Assembly: GCA_049315325.1 (NCBI GenBank)
Contig: JBMOKJ010000001.1
Span: forward strand, 558,001-622,000
DNA: 64,000 nt
Origin: CAXXIC01 sp049315325
GTDB lineage: Bacteria > Bacteroidota > Bacteroidia > Bacteroidales > UBA7332
Direction: 5' to 3'
Under the pieces are notes generated by a model, which worked only from the letters and a program-made list of their open reading frames with translations, was not told the DNA's origin and did no database searches. How positions within the stretch are numbered: position 1 is the stretch's first letter; each line of letters begins with the position of its first letter. Positions 34,800 to 42,750 of this stretch are shown here, piece after piece. The translations under genes and the position numbers were made by a program.

Positions 34800-35060
34800 T
34801 GAAATAATGACACAACCCTGAAAGGGTTATAGCTCAATAACCGTGGGTGCAACCCACGACCAGAAGCCCAACACCATCACAGCCCCAAAGGGGCTGAACA
34901 TAAGAATACAGAAGATGTTTGGCTAAAGTCAAGAGTTAGGACATCAACTATACGTCCCATAAAAGGGACGCCAACGAACATCCTTATTCAGCGATATATC
35001 CGAAGTGACAGGGTAGAGACTTAATGAAACACGACGTGGACAGAGCTTCTGTCGAACGAA
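34800..35060. repeat. Cluster of five short palindromes
   Basis: Hairpins at 34814-34828 (aaccctgaaagggtt), 34842-34858 (cgtgggtgcaacccacg), 34881-34895 (agccccaaaggggct), 34953-34970 (cgtcccataaaagggacg) and 35039-35053 (gacagagcttctgtc). There is no coding sequence. This arrangement resembles common bacteroidetal REP-like spacer DNA. Confidence 0.75.
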
Positions 35061-35096
35061 GGACTTACATCTGAAGATAACTACGGCCTAAAAAAT

Positions 35097-35345
35097 TTAT
35101 TTTTGATAATTCTCCGTAATAAACGCTAGCAAAGAATTGACACCATCAGCTAGGTTCGTAAGTTTTTCTATTGCTTCTTGAATTTCTTCCCTATTGTTCA
35201 AGTCATTTTTCAATTGTATAGAACGCTTACAATCATGAATCGTCAGTTTCATAATGCCATCTTCCATCACTTTAGCATGATAGCACGACATACTCCTATG
35301 GCTTTCTGGAAGCAGAAATCTCTTAATATTATGTGTATGATTCAT
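35097..35345 (-). CDS. Small protein, unrecognised (82 aa)
   Basis: 82 residues from MNHTHNIKRF; an ATG 14 codons upstream (35387) would give 96 residues. It has a Cys/His-containing first half (SHRSMSCYHAKVMEDG, HDCKRS) and a helical, charged second half (NREEIQEAIEKLTNLADG) ending FITENYQK. No family is recognised, no signal peptide. It is flanked by the palindrome cluster downstream and a hairpin at 35532 upstream. The composition and helix pattern are protein-like, but homology support is lacking. Confidence 0.45.
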   Translation of the reverse strand: MNHTHNIKRFLLPESHRSMSCYHAKVMEDGIMKLTIHDCKRSIQLKNDLNNREEIQEAIEKLTNLADGVNSLLAFITENYQK

Positions 35346-35531
35346 TTCTTTGTGTATTATTTTTTGAAGAAAAAAAGGGTAGTTCACGCTATCCTTTAAT
35401 GATTGATATTTAAATCAAAGAAACATGAGACATATTGCATTGGTATTTCTCGAAAGTTAAGTTTTTACTACCCCCAATTGGCGTGAGTTTAGTAAAGCGT
35501 AACTTATTCCAAGAGGGGGAAGACATGTGAT

Positions 35532-35570
35532 AAAAAGTGCAAAATGGATGATTCTATTTTGCACTTTTTT
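35532..35570. terminator. Hairpin with A- and T-runs
   Basis: The stem pairs aaaaagtgcaaaat with attttgcacttttt around a short loop, with T-run on both strands. No gene ends nearby on the plus strand; it separates the 82-residue ORF region from the sigma-factor operon. Confidence 0.6.
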
Positions 35571-35667
35571 AGCCAAAATCTTCTTTCCTACCTATTTATT
35601 CTTGCATTGAAAAAGAAATTACTATTTTCGATGTTACAATTAATCAATCGTTTCGTCTTTAAAGAGA

Positions 35668-36162
35668 ATGACCGCCGAAGAGTTTAAAATAAATGTTTTG
35701 CCGCTTCGCGAAAAGCTGTATCGGATAGCTTTCAGAATGGTGGAAGAGGAGCAAGATGCCGAAGATGCCGTGCAAGAGGTTTATCTGAAGCTTTGGCACT
35801 TGCGCGACACGCTCGATCGTTACGATAGCGTGACGGCATTCGCTACGGTGGTGACTAAAAACATTTGCGTTGACAAACTCCGAGTACGATTCAGAGAGGA
35901 GCCGATAGAAGACCACTTGCTGCATCGCGAGGCAACGGGCAATCCGCACACGTTTCTCGAACGCAGCGACACCGACCGACTCATTCGTCAGATTATCGAT
36001 CAACTACCACCCTTGCAGCGGATGATTATTCAGATGAAAGACATCGACGAAATGGAGGTTGAGGAGATTGCGGTGATTACAGGTGCAAACGCCGAAGCAG
36101 TTCGCATGAACCTCTCGCGAGCACGAAAAAAGGTACGGGAACAGTTTTTGAAACTTAATTGA
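35668..36162 (+). CDS. ECF-type RNA polymerase sigma-70 factor
   Basis: 164 residues. Region 2 (about 15-80) has LYRIAFRMVEEEQDAEDAVQ and EVYLKLWHLRD, followed by FATVVTKNICVDKLR. Region 4 (about 110-160) has LPPLQRMIIQMKDIDEM and VEEIAVITGANAEAVRMNLS, then RARKKVREQF. Size and layout are of bacteroidetal ECF factors. It heads an operon with a single-pass membrane protein (start within a few bases of the sigma stop), an exported small protein and an outer-membrane barrel protein. The membrane partner is the likely anti-sigma, and the downstream proteins the likely regulon or sensor. Confidence 0.92.
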   Translation: MTAEEFKINVLPLREKLYRIAFRMVEEEQDAEDAVQEVYLKLWHLRDTLDRYDSVTAFATVVTKNICVDKLRVRFREEPIEDHLLHREATGNPHTFLERSDTDRLIRQIIDQLPPLQRMIIQMKDIDEMEVEEIAVITGANAEAVRMNLSRARKKVREQFLKLN

Positions 36163-36170
36163 ACGAAGAT

Positions 36171-36626
36171 ATGGAAAAGATAGATAATTTACTCGAACGC
36201 TATTTCGAAGGCGAAACCACTGTGCAAGAAGAGAGAGTCTTGCAACGCTTTTTTCAAAAACAGAACTTGCCCGAGAAATACAAAGCTGAGAAAGCGATGT
36301 TCGACTATTACGCAGCAGCCAAAGGTGAGAAAGTAGTTAAAATCCCACTCTATCGCAAGCTTTGGGTGCAATCGGCAGCTGCCGCAGCGGTAGTCATTAT
36401 CGCATTTGTGCTCCTCCTGCAAATGCCTCAAGGACAAATGCTGTTGAGTGGTGGCAGTTATGTGATTAAAAACGGTGTTGTTTACAGCGATCCAACTATC
36501 GTACACGAAGAGGCTCTAAAGGCATTGGACGCAGTGTCTGGCGGTGAGGAATCGAAACCTAAAGCACCGAAAAACGACGAGGCACAAACCATTATGCTCG
36601 AGCAATTGAGCCAGTTTGGAAAATAA
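36171..36626 (+). CDS. Single-pass membrane protein, probable anti-sigma partner
   Basis: 151 residues from the ATG at 36171; a TTG four codons upstream would overlap the sigma stop. The cytoplasmic N-terminal part (about 1-60) has DNLLERYFEGETTVQEERVL, a pattern seen in short anti-sigma N-termini of Bacteroidota (LLxRYFxGETTxxEE). One transmembrane helix follows (about 68-88, AAAAAVVIIAFVLLLQM), then a periplasmic tail of about 60 residues with low complexity. It lacks the FecR domain of iron-type anti-sigma proteins. The role is inferred from the N-terminal pattern and operon position after the sigma factor. Confidence 0.7.
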   Translation: MEKIDNLLERYFEGETTVQEERVLQRFFQKQNLPEKYKAEKAMFDYYAAAKGEKVVKIPLYRKLWVQSAAAAAVVIIAFVLLLQMPQGQMLLSGGSYVIKNGVVYSDPTIVHEEALKALDAVSGGEESKPKAPKNDEAQTIMLEQLSQFGK

Positions 36627-36639
36627 TTAAAGATTAACG

Positions 36640-37089
36640 ATGATGAAGAAAAAACGAATAATAGGTTTAATCTGTTTGCTTGGACTGATGGCTTTCCCAT
36701 CGATACTTCATGCACAGGAAGACTTGCAGATACGCAAGGTGTTTGACAAGTTTGGGCACAACAAAAATGTGGTGATGGTGGAGCTTTCGGAAGATATGCT
36801 CGAGTCATACAATTTGACGCTTTATAAGAGTATTTCGATTAAAGACGAGCCTTCGGCCATTGAGTACATTCGTCGCTGTCTGAAAAAAGATCAAGAGGGG
36901 GCGAAGAAGATTAAACAAGTCATTAAAGCCGGAGAGCTCTTCTCAGCCTACTACCAATTAGCAAAAAAAGGGTCGGACAATCGGTTTATCCTTTTCAAAA
37001 ACGAAGACGAAGCAGCCACGCTTATCTACATCGAAACGCCTGTAGAAACGGATAATATCGTGAATCTGTTGCTTAAAAAAGGGCAATAA
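36640..37089 (+). CDS. Small exported protein of the ECF sigma operon (DUF4252/DUF6108-like)
   Basis: 149 residues with a signal peptide (KKKRIIGLICLLGLMAFPSI, then LHAQED). The mature part begins with FDKFGHNKNVVMVELSEDML, the short strand-helix pattern seen in DUF4252-type proteins, which often follow ECF sigma/anti-sigma pairs in Bacteroidota. It ends with IETPVETDNIVNLLLKKG. Location is periplasm or outer membrane; function is unknown. It lies 13 bases after the membrane protein and 43 before the barrel protein. Confidence 0.65.
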   Translation: MMKKKRIIGLICLLGLMAFPSILHAQEDLQIRKVFDKFGHNKNVVMVELSEDMLESYNLTLYKSISIKDEPSAIEYIRRCLKKDQEGAKKIKQVIKAGELFSAYYQLAKKGSDNRFILFKNEDEAATLIYIETPVETDNIVNLLLKKGQ

Positions 37090-37132
37090 GGAAGAAAAAA
37101 ACAATTTGATAACCATTAATAAATTTACAAAT

Positions 37133-38068
37133 ATGAAACGGAATTATAGATTGATAATTTGCACATTAGCATTAATCTTCGTTGCTCAACTTTCGGCGAA
37201 AGCTGCAACTTTGGCTAGCGATACCACGACAATCCGCTACAACGATAAATTGGTGAAGATTGAAGAAAACAAAGACCAGATTAAGGTGAAAATACTCGAT
37301 GCAAAACGTCCGAACGACACCACTGCCTACAAACAACTCTACGAAGGCATTTTCAGCGATGGTAAAAGCTACGAAACGTGGTCGGTGATGGAGAGTATGG
37401 GTATCAAATTGCCAAACTTTGGCAAGAATAAGTCTAAAAGGCACGAACACTCTTATTCGATGGATCCACACTATTCAGGGTTTGGTATTGGGTTTGCCAA
37501 TTTGATTGACCAAAATGACAAACGAAGCACTTTGATTCCGTTGAAAGCGGACGAAACGACGGAATGGTTTATCAACTTTATCGAGCACAGCTACTCAATT
37601 TACCGCAATCGTTTGGCATTGGTCACAGGTTTTGGTATCAACTGGAGAACGTATAATCTGATTGGAGATTACCATTTGATAGATATTAATGGAGTAACTA
37701 ATCGCGTTCCGTCACCAAATGGGGAGCATTACAATATTAGCCGTTTGAAAGTGACACGCCTCACCATGCCACTGCTTATCGAATGGCAACCCAGATGGAT
37801 TCGAAACAGTTTTCTGTCAGGTGGTGTTGAGGCAGGCATCAAGACTTACTCTTCGTATCGTGTAAAATATACCACAGCGCAAGGCGATAAAGTAGATAAG
37901 ATTGAGGCACATGGTTTGAATACCAATCCGCTGTCGTTGGATGTGATGGCAAAAGCGGGTATCGACAACATCAGCATCTTTGCGAAGTATGGATTGATTG
38001 GCGTTTTCTCAACCGATAAAGGCTACGATGTTCGTCCAGTTTCGATTGGCATCATGCTCAATTTCTGA
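37133..38068 (+). CDS. Outer-membrane beta-barrel protein
   Basis: 311 residues from the ATG at 37133 (MKRNYRLIICTLALIFVAQL), giving a signal peptide ending near SAKAATLA; an ATG nine codons upstream is less suitable. After a charged linker (about 20-115) the protein shows barrel strands such as HYSGFGIGFANLIDQ, LALVTGFGINWRTYNL, NSFLSGGVEAGIKTYSSY and the C-terminal RPVSIGIMLNF ending in Phe. This is a porin-like family typical of bacteroidetal ECF operons. The bidirectional terminator at 38091 closes the operon. Confidence 0.8.
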   Translation: MKRNYRLIICTLALIFVAQLSAKAATLASDTTTIRYNDKLVKIEENKDQIKVKILDAKRPNDTTAYKQLYEGIFSDGKSYETWSVMESMGIKLPNFGKNKSKRHEHSYSMDPHYSGFGIGFANLIDQNDKRSTLIPLKADETTEWFINFIEHSYSIYRNRLALVTGFGINWRTYNLIGDYHLIDINGVTNRVPSPNGEHYNISRLKVTRLTMPLLIEWQPRWIRNSFLSGGVEAGIKTYSSYRVKYTTAQGDKVDKIEAHGLNTNPLSLDVMAKAGIDNISIFAKYGLIGVFSTDKGYDVRPVSIGIMLNF

Positions 38069-38090
38069 GAATAAAGAGTTTAATTAAAAC

Positions 38091-38132
38091 AAAGCGAGGG
38101 CGACAAATTCAGTTTTGTCGCCCTCGCTTTTT
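38091..38132. terminator. Bidirectional terminator between the barrel protein and the helicase
   Basis: A 17-bp perfect stem (aaagcgagggcgacaaa with tttgtcgccctcgcttt) and a 6-base loop, with T-runs in both directions. Confidence 0.92.
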
Positions 38133-38153
38133 CAATAGGTTTTTGCTATTCGC

Positions 38154-39503
38154 TTACTTCTTATTCTTCTTTCCACGTGGTTTCATACCGCGCGTTTTGG
38201 GTTTTTTGTATTTCATCTTCATCTGCTCGCAACGGCGGACTTTCTTGTTCACTTTCCTGTTCTTCTCCAGTTTTTCGTGAAATGCAGGTCCAGCTTCGTC
38301 GCGTGGAGGAAGTTTCACCAACACATTTTTCATATCCACCTTCGGCATCTCGTCGTCGGTCAGTTTTTCCGAAATCACGAAGTCCTTTGGCAATTTTGTT
38401 TGAGGTATTTTGGTGTTCATCAACGCTTCGATAGCCTCTTTCGCCTCTTTTTCGGCTTTGGTAACGAAGGTGATGGCATTTCCTTTTTTGTCGGCACGGC
38501 CGGTGCGACCAATGCGGTGAATGTAGTTTTCTGGGACGTCTGGAGTATCGAAATTGATTACGTGACTCACTTCCGAAATATCCAATCCACGAGCGACAAG
38601 GTCGGTAGCAATCAGGATGCGGATTTCGCCCGAGTGGAACTGCTCCACGGTGGCAAAACGGTTGTTCTGCGCTTTGTTGGAGTGAATGACGCCTACCTCT
38701 TCAGGAAATAGTGTATTCACCTCTTCGAAAAGCTGATCGGCAAGCTTTTTGGTAGCAGCGAAAATCAGAATTTTCGTAAACTCTTCTTTATTCGAAAGCA
38801 AGCGTTCGAGCAGGTTGATTTTAGTATAAAAATTGGGTAAGTGATAGCAGGTTTGCTCGATGTTTTCGAGCGGAGTGCCCATGGGCGTAGCTTCGATCCA
38901 GAGCGGCACGTTGAAGAATTCGTGAATCAATTCGTTCACCTCTTCGGTAATCGTAGCCGAGAACATCAAGTTTTGGCGTTTTGGTGGCAACAGGTCGATA
39001 ATTCGAATCAGTTGCGGACGAAATCCGAGGCTCAACATCTCATCCACCTCATCAATTACGAGGTGCTTCACCGATTTCAGCCTGACTGAGCCATTCAACA
39101 CCAAATCGAGCAATCGCCCTGGAGTAGCAACGAGCACATCCATTCCACCGGCCACGGTTATCATCTGTTGTTTGATGTTCACGCCGCCATACACACCTAC
39201 TACAGCAGCACTCATGTAGGCTGTCAACTTTTGCACCTCATCGACAACTTGCGTCACCAACTCTCGCGTAGGCACCACAATCAAAATCTGCGGGTGTGGC
39301 TCTTTGGTGAATTTCCACATGCGAAGAGTGGGCAACAGGTAGGCAAATGTTTTACCGGTTCCGGTCTGTGCAATGCCTACAATGTCTTTGCCCGACATAA
39401 TCGCCGGAAAAGCACGTTCCTGAATGATGGTTGGGGTGGTGAAACCGAGGTCAGCAATCGCGTTTCGCAACGGCGCATTGATATTTAAATCTGCAAAAGT
39501 CAT
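38154..39503 (-). CDS. DEAD-box family RNA helicase (DEVD variant)
   Basis: 449 residues. Q motif PTIIQERAFPAIM, Walker A AQTGTGKT (45-52), VVPTRELVTQV, TPGRLLDLV, motif II DEVD (151-154, in place of DEAD), SAT motif FSATITEEVNE, and the helicase-C motifs ILIFAATKKLADQL, LIATDLVARGLDI and HRIGRTGRADKKG. A basic C-terminal tail (about 410-449, with KMKYKKPKTRGMKPRGKKNKK-like composition) probably binds RNA. The role is likely in ribosome or mRNA processing. It has a well-formed promoter whose -33 lies inside a 19-bp inverted repeat. Confidence 0.93.
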   Translation of the reverse strand: MTFADLNINAPLRNAIADLGFTTPTIIQERAFPAIMSGKDIVGIAQTGTGKTFAYLLPTLRMWKFTKEPHPQILIVVPTRELVTQVVDEVQKLTAYMSAAVVGVYGGVNIKQQMITVAGGMDVLVATPGRLLDLVLNGSVRLKSVKHLVIDEVDEMLSLGFRPQLIRIIDLLPPKRQNLMFSATITEEVNELIHEFFNVPLWIEATPMGTPLENIEQTCYHLPNFYTKINLLERLLSNKEEFTKILIFAATKKLADQLFEEVNTLFPEEVGVIHSNKAQNNRFATVEQFHSGEIRILIATDLVARGLDISEVSHVINFDTPDVPENYIHRIGRTGRADKKGNAITFVTKAEKEAKEAIEALMNTKIPQTKLPKDFVISEKLTDDEMPKVDMKNVLVKLPPRDEAGPAFHEKLEKNRKVNKKVRRCEQMKMKYKKPKTRGMKPRGKKNKK

Positions 39504-39524
39504 AATTTCAATCTAATTGGGGTG

Positions 39525-39584
39525 CAAAGGTAACGCTAAAGTGCCAATTATCAACCGATTTGGGCTGATAATTGGCACTTTAGC
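39525..39584 (-). promoter_or_regulatory. Helicase promoter overlapped by a 19-bp inverted repeat
   Basis: On the minus strand TACCTTTG (39532-39525) matches TAnnTTTG and TTG (39554-39552) stands 19 bases upstream, the expected -33/-7 spacing. The arms 39535-39553 (gctaaagtgccaattatca) and 39566-39584 pair perfectly over 19 bp with a 12-base loop, so the -33 to -7 spacer lies mostly in one arm. It may be an operator for the helicase or the terminator hairpin of the SGNH gene that ends at 39608. Confidence 0.6.
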
Positions 39585-39607
39585 ACATTATTTGGATTTT
39601 GGTCAAT

Positions 39608-40288
39608 TCAATTTTGACGATTTAGATTCTGATTTTTGATGATTTTTTTCTTTGATTTCTGTAAAACCGAAGCAATTTTTTGTGCCATCAAACCAGCACC
39701 TTCTGCGTTGGGGTGAATCAAATCAGGGAAAAGTTCGGCGTGATTAGACAGCTCCTTATTCAGATTGATAATTTTGAGTTTGCGCTCTTTGGCAACCTGC
39801 TTTACCATCGGTATCACATCTGCATTGATAATGCTATCGCGAATCCCCCATTTGTCACCGTAAGCCGGAGCAGGTAGGCAGACAAACACAAGCGGATGCG
39901 AAGGCAATGCTTGCAGGGTATCGACTAGTTTGAGGTAATCGCTCACATATTCGTCTTTGAACTTCCAATTCTGCGGTTTCGAGTCGTTGGTGCCAAGTTT
40001 AATCACCACCACATCGGGTGCGAAAGCCATCGCATCCGAGAGTCGGGCTTGTTTCCAATAAGGTTTATCTCCTTTTTTGAGTAAAGTAGCGCCACTGATT
40101 CCAAAGTTTCCGACCACCCAATCTTTCCCCAATATGCGTCCCATTTGCGCTGGATAACTCAGCGAATCGCGGTTTTTGATACCTGCTCCATACGTGATGC
40201 TGTTGCCAATGCAAGCAACACGGATTTGAGCTTGAGAGAGGAGTGAGAAAAAGAGAAAAGTGGATAGCAAAAAGAGTGTTCGTTTCAT
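39608..40288 (-). CDS. SGNH/GDSL hydrolase (exported)
   Basis: 226 residues with a signal peptide (RTLFLLSTFLFFSLLSQAQI). Block I is IACIGNSITYGAG-like (VACIGNSITYGAGI), with Gly-Asn-Ser in place of Gly-Asp-Ser, a common bacteroidetal variant. Block III is KLGTNDSKPQNW and block V DLIHPNAEGAGL, giving the Asp and His of the triad. Predicted esterase acting on acylated carbohydrate or other exported substrates. It stands alone, 12 to 24 bases upstream of a large inverted repeat; its substrate cannot be inferred from neighbours. Confidence 0.88.
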   Translation of the reverse strand: MKRTLFLLSTFLFFSLLSQAQIRVACIGNSITYGAGIKNRDSLSYPAQMGRILGKDWVVGNFGISGATLLKKGDKPYWKQARLSDAMAFAPDVVVIKLGTNDSKPQNWKFKDEYVSDYLKLVDTLQALPSHPLVFVCLPAPAYGDKWGIRDSIINADVIPMVKQVAKERKLKIINLNKELSNHAELFPDLIHPNAEGAGLMAQKIASVLQKSKKKIIKNQNLNRQN

Positions 40289-40510
40289 GATGTGTAGTGG
40301 TTTTATGTTAGAAAAGGCAAATTTATGAAAAAAGAATCTATAGTTCGCCTTTCGAATGCCGATTATTAGAACTGAATGGTCGAAAATGTGTTATATTTTC
40401 ATCGCTCAAAATTCGTATTGGTCGGCTTTTTATTTTATCGTAAATAGTATTATGATAGTTTTGTGGAAATTTTAAAAGGTAAAGTTTCTTAATTAAATAA
40501 TGCCGAATCG
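40289..40510. other. Non-coding spacer before repeat copy B
   Basis: No supported gene or hairpin in this AT-rich stretch. It is followed by the composite repeat at 40511-40721. Confidence 0.5.
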
Positions 40511-40721
40511 ATAGTCCCAGTGGGGACAAACACAAATACCAAACGTCGAAATCTTGTAGAGTGAGTGAGTCCAGCTGCAAATACTCATAAAATGGACGTC
40601 AAATGTATGGACGAATGAGCGAGTTATTTCGACAATTAAATAAATGTAAATGCTCCCTCTCCGTTTGGGAGAGGGCTGGGGTGAGGTCTTTGCACCAAAA
40701 AAAGTAAAACCCGCGGTAGCG
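40511..40721 (+). repeat. Composite intergenic repeat, copy B
   Basis: Begins gatagtcccagtggggacaa and repeats the blocks gtcgaaatcttgtagagtga, atggacgaatgagcgagtta and cccgcggtagcg of copy A (30031-30210). A GC-rich element (40652-40686) is inserted between the last two blocks. Confidence 0.7.
40652..40686. repeat. GC-rich repeat nested inside composite repeat B
   Basis: gctccctctccgtttgggag then agggctggggtgagg: the CCCTC-loop-GAGGG plus G-rich tail layout of the copies in the suf spacers (17354, 18785). It is absent from composite copy A. Confidence 0.55.
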
Positions 40722-40797
40722 ATAGGATTTGCATAATAACTGTGTCGCTTATCTGAATACCACTAATTTTTTTGTTAAACATTTAAAGTGTAAGTAT

Positions 40798-41910
40798 ATG
40801 AAACTAGGATTTGCCATCGTTTTTTGCATCGTTATATCGTTGATCACGCTCACTATTCTTCGTGGTTCTCAATCGCTGTCGGCGCACAGCATGTGGCGCA
40901 CTGGATATGTGACGGCAAGTATCGCAATGTTTGTTTTGTTCCTTGTCGGGATGATTTTTGGACACAAGATGCCGACCGAAGTGGCGAAAGTTATTTCGTT
41001 TATAGGCAATAGCTACGTCATCATTTTTGTCTATCTCTCGATGTCGCTGATTGTGCTCGATGTGCTACTGGGCATTAACCATTTTGCACGATTCGCACCC
41101 AATGGATTAGACGATTTTCGCTTCTGGTGGATGATGACCTCGTTTGCTATTATTGCTGTGGTGATGGCGGTTGGTAACTACAACTTCAATCATCCGAAAA
41201 CGGTAAATCTTTCGATTCAAGCGGAAAAGCCTTCTCAAAACAAGACGCTTAAGATAGTTGCTGTGAGCGATTTACACCTTGGGTTTTCGATAGATAAAGC
41301 ACGTTTGAAAACGTTCGTGGCAATGATTAATGCACAAAAGCCGGATATTGTTTTGATGGCGGGCGATGTCACCGATCGTTCGATTGAGCCTGTCATTCGC
41401 CAAAATATGCGCGAAGAGTTGAGTCAGATTCGTGCCACGAAGGGTGTTTATGCCATCAATGGCAACCACGAGCACTATGCCGAGCAACTCGATGCTACCG
41501 AAAATTACCTGAAATCGGCAGGCATCACGTTTTTGAAAGATTCTGTGGCGTTGGTCGATAACTCATTCTACGTGGTGGGACGAGACGATTTGACGAATGC
41601 TCACCGGAAATCGCTTTCGGCGTTGGTGCAAGGTTTGAAGTCCGACTTGCCAGTGATTCTGCTCGATCATCAACCGCATCACCTCGAAGAGGCGGAAGCA
41701 AACGGCATCGATTTGCAGATTTCGGGACACACGCACGAAGGACAGTTTTTCCCCGGCAATCTGTTGGTGAAGCGCATGTTTGAAGTGGGACACGGTTACC
41801 TCAAGAAAGGCAAAACGCACATCTACGTTTCGTCAGGACTTGGCATTTGGGGACCGCAATACCGCATCGGCACGCAGTCAGAGATGGTGGTGATAGATTT
41901 TAGATTCTAA
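40798..41910 (+). CDS. Membrane-bound metallophosphoesterase
   Basis: 370 residues from MKLGFAIVFC; the open frame begins 23 codons earlier but that part is not protein-like. The N-terminal part (about 1-145) has four transmembrane segments, the usual anchor of YkuE-like proteins. The catalytic domain has the calcineurin-like metal motifs VAVSDLHLGF (Asp, His), LMAGDVTD, AINGNHEHY, ILLDHQPH and SGHTHEGQFFPG, in the expected order. It hydrolyses phosphoesters at the membrane, with substrate unknown. The stop directly abuts the stop of the convergent MBL-fold gene. Confidence 0.93.
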   Translation: MKLGFAIVFCIVISLITLTILRGSQSLSAHSMWRTGYVTASIAMFVLFLVGMIFGHKMPTEVAKVISFIGNSYVIIFVYLSMSLIVLDVLLGINHFARFAPNGLDDFRFWWMMTSFAIIAVVMAVGNYNFNHPKTVNLSIQAEKPSQNKTLKIVAVSDLHLGFSIDKARLKTFVAMINAQKPDIVLMAGDVTDRSIEPVIRQNMREELSQIRATKGVYAINGNHEHYAEQLDATENYLKSAGITFLKDSVALVDNSFYVVGRDDLTNAHRKSLSALVQGLKSDLPVILLDHQPHHLEEAEANGIDLQISGHTHEGQFFPGNLLVKRMFEVGHGYLKKGKTHIYVSSGLGIWGPQYRIGTQSEMVVIDFRF

Positions 41911-42633
41911 TCAAATCTCAACACTTTCTCCTTTGTGTTTCCACTCCACAATGCGGCTTCCTTTGCTTTCAGCAAACGGGCGAATGGCGGCTGCGCTTTC
42001 GTAATATTTGCCAAAGTGCATCGGTGCGAACAGATCTACTTTGATTGCCGATAGAAACTGCTCCGCTCCACGCATATAGTCACTGCCCAGCCGTTTGTCG
42101 ATGGGAAACATCACTACATCGAGTCGAGATATTTTTTCTGAAATATCTGCTAACTCCGACAAATAGAGTCGCTCAGCTTTCTCCACCTCTTCCGAGGTCG
42201 ATTCGTCTTTCCAATGCCAGTTGTTGAGGTCGCCGGCATGGAAAATGCGCTTGCCTTCTACCTCTATCAGAAACGAATCGCCAATATCGGTCGAGCCAAA
42301 AGCGGTTACTTTCAGCAAATCGTCTTCGTAGGTTTCGAGCTTGTCTATGAAGTGTCCATCGTCGGATTTTGCTTTGTGGCACAGCAGAATGTCTTTCGAG
42401 AGAATGTAAATGATGTCAGGTCTCTTTTCGCGCCATTTCAGCACTTTTTTCGAGAAATGGTCGTGATGCGAATGCGAACTCAATACATAGAGCCGCCCAC
42501 TGCGGGTGAGCAATTCGCGGTTGACGTAGCCAGTATCGAAATCACCATCCGTGTCTTTGAAGAAGTCGATCAGGATGGTATAATCTTCTGCTTCGATAGC
42601 AAAGCAGCTGTGGTAGATGTATGTGAGTCGCAT
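41911..42633 (-). CDS. MBL-fold metallo-hydrolase (UlaG/RomA-like)
   Basis: 240 residues. The metal motif HSHHDHF (in LSSHSHHDHFSKKVL) and the later FHAGDLNNWHW (His, Asp) and APMHFGKYYES (His) supply the metallo-beta-lactamase-fold ligands. The small N-terminal strand layout (LTYIYHSCFAIEAEDYTILI) matches the L-ascorbate-6-P lactonase-like/COG2220 group. Cytoplasmic, no signal peptide. It is divergent from the cyclophilin gene and convergent with the phosphoesterase. The substrate cannot be deduced. Confidence 0.88.
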   Translation of the reverse strand: MRLTYIYHSCFAIEAEDYTILIDFFKDTDGDFDTGYVNRELLTRSGRLYVLSSHSHHDHFSKKVLKWREKRPDIIYILSKDILLCHKAKSDDGHFIDKLETYEDDLLKVTAFGSTDIGDSFLIEVEGKRIFHAGDLNNWHWKDESTSEEVEKAERLYLSELADISEKISRLDVVMFPIDKRLGSDYMRGAEQFLSAIKVDLFAPMHFGKYYESAAAIRPFAESKGSRIVEWKHKGESVEI

Positions 42634-42750
42634 TTGGGTTTATTCGTTGCTTTCGTGTATGCAAAAGTGCGAAAAGATTTGGTATAACCAAAAAACATAT
42701 CGAACTTTGAACCGAATTTGATGTTAAATCGTAAATAAAACATAAGTGAA

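Noticed and set aside
34800..35060. CRISPR array
   Set aside because: Palindromes are all different, and there is no constant repeat/spacer period or cas gene.
35400..35530. Short decayed ORF upstream of the sigma operon
   Set aside because: Only very short frames with stops; no protein pattern could be recognised with any confidence.
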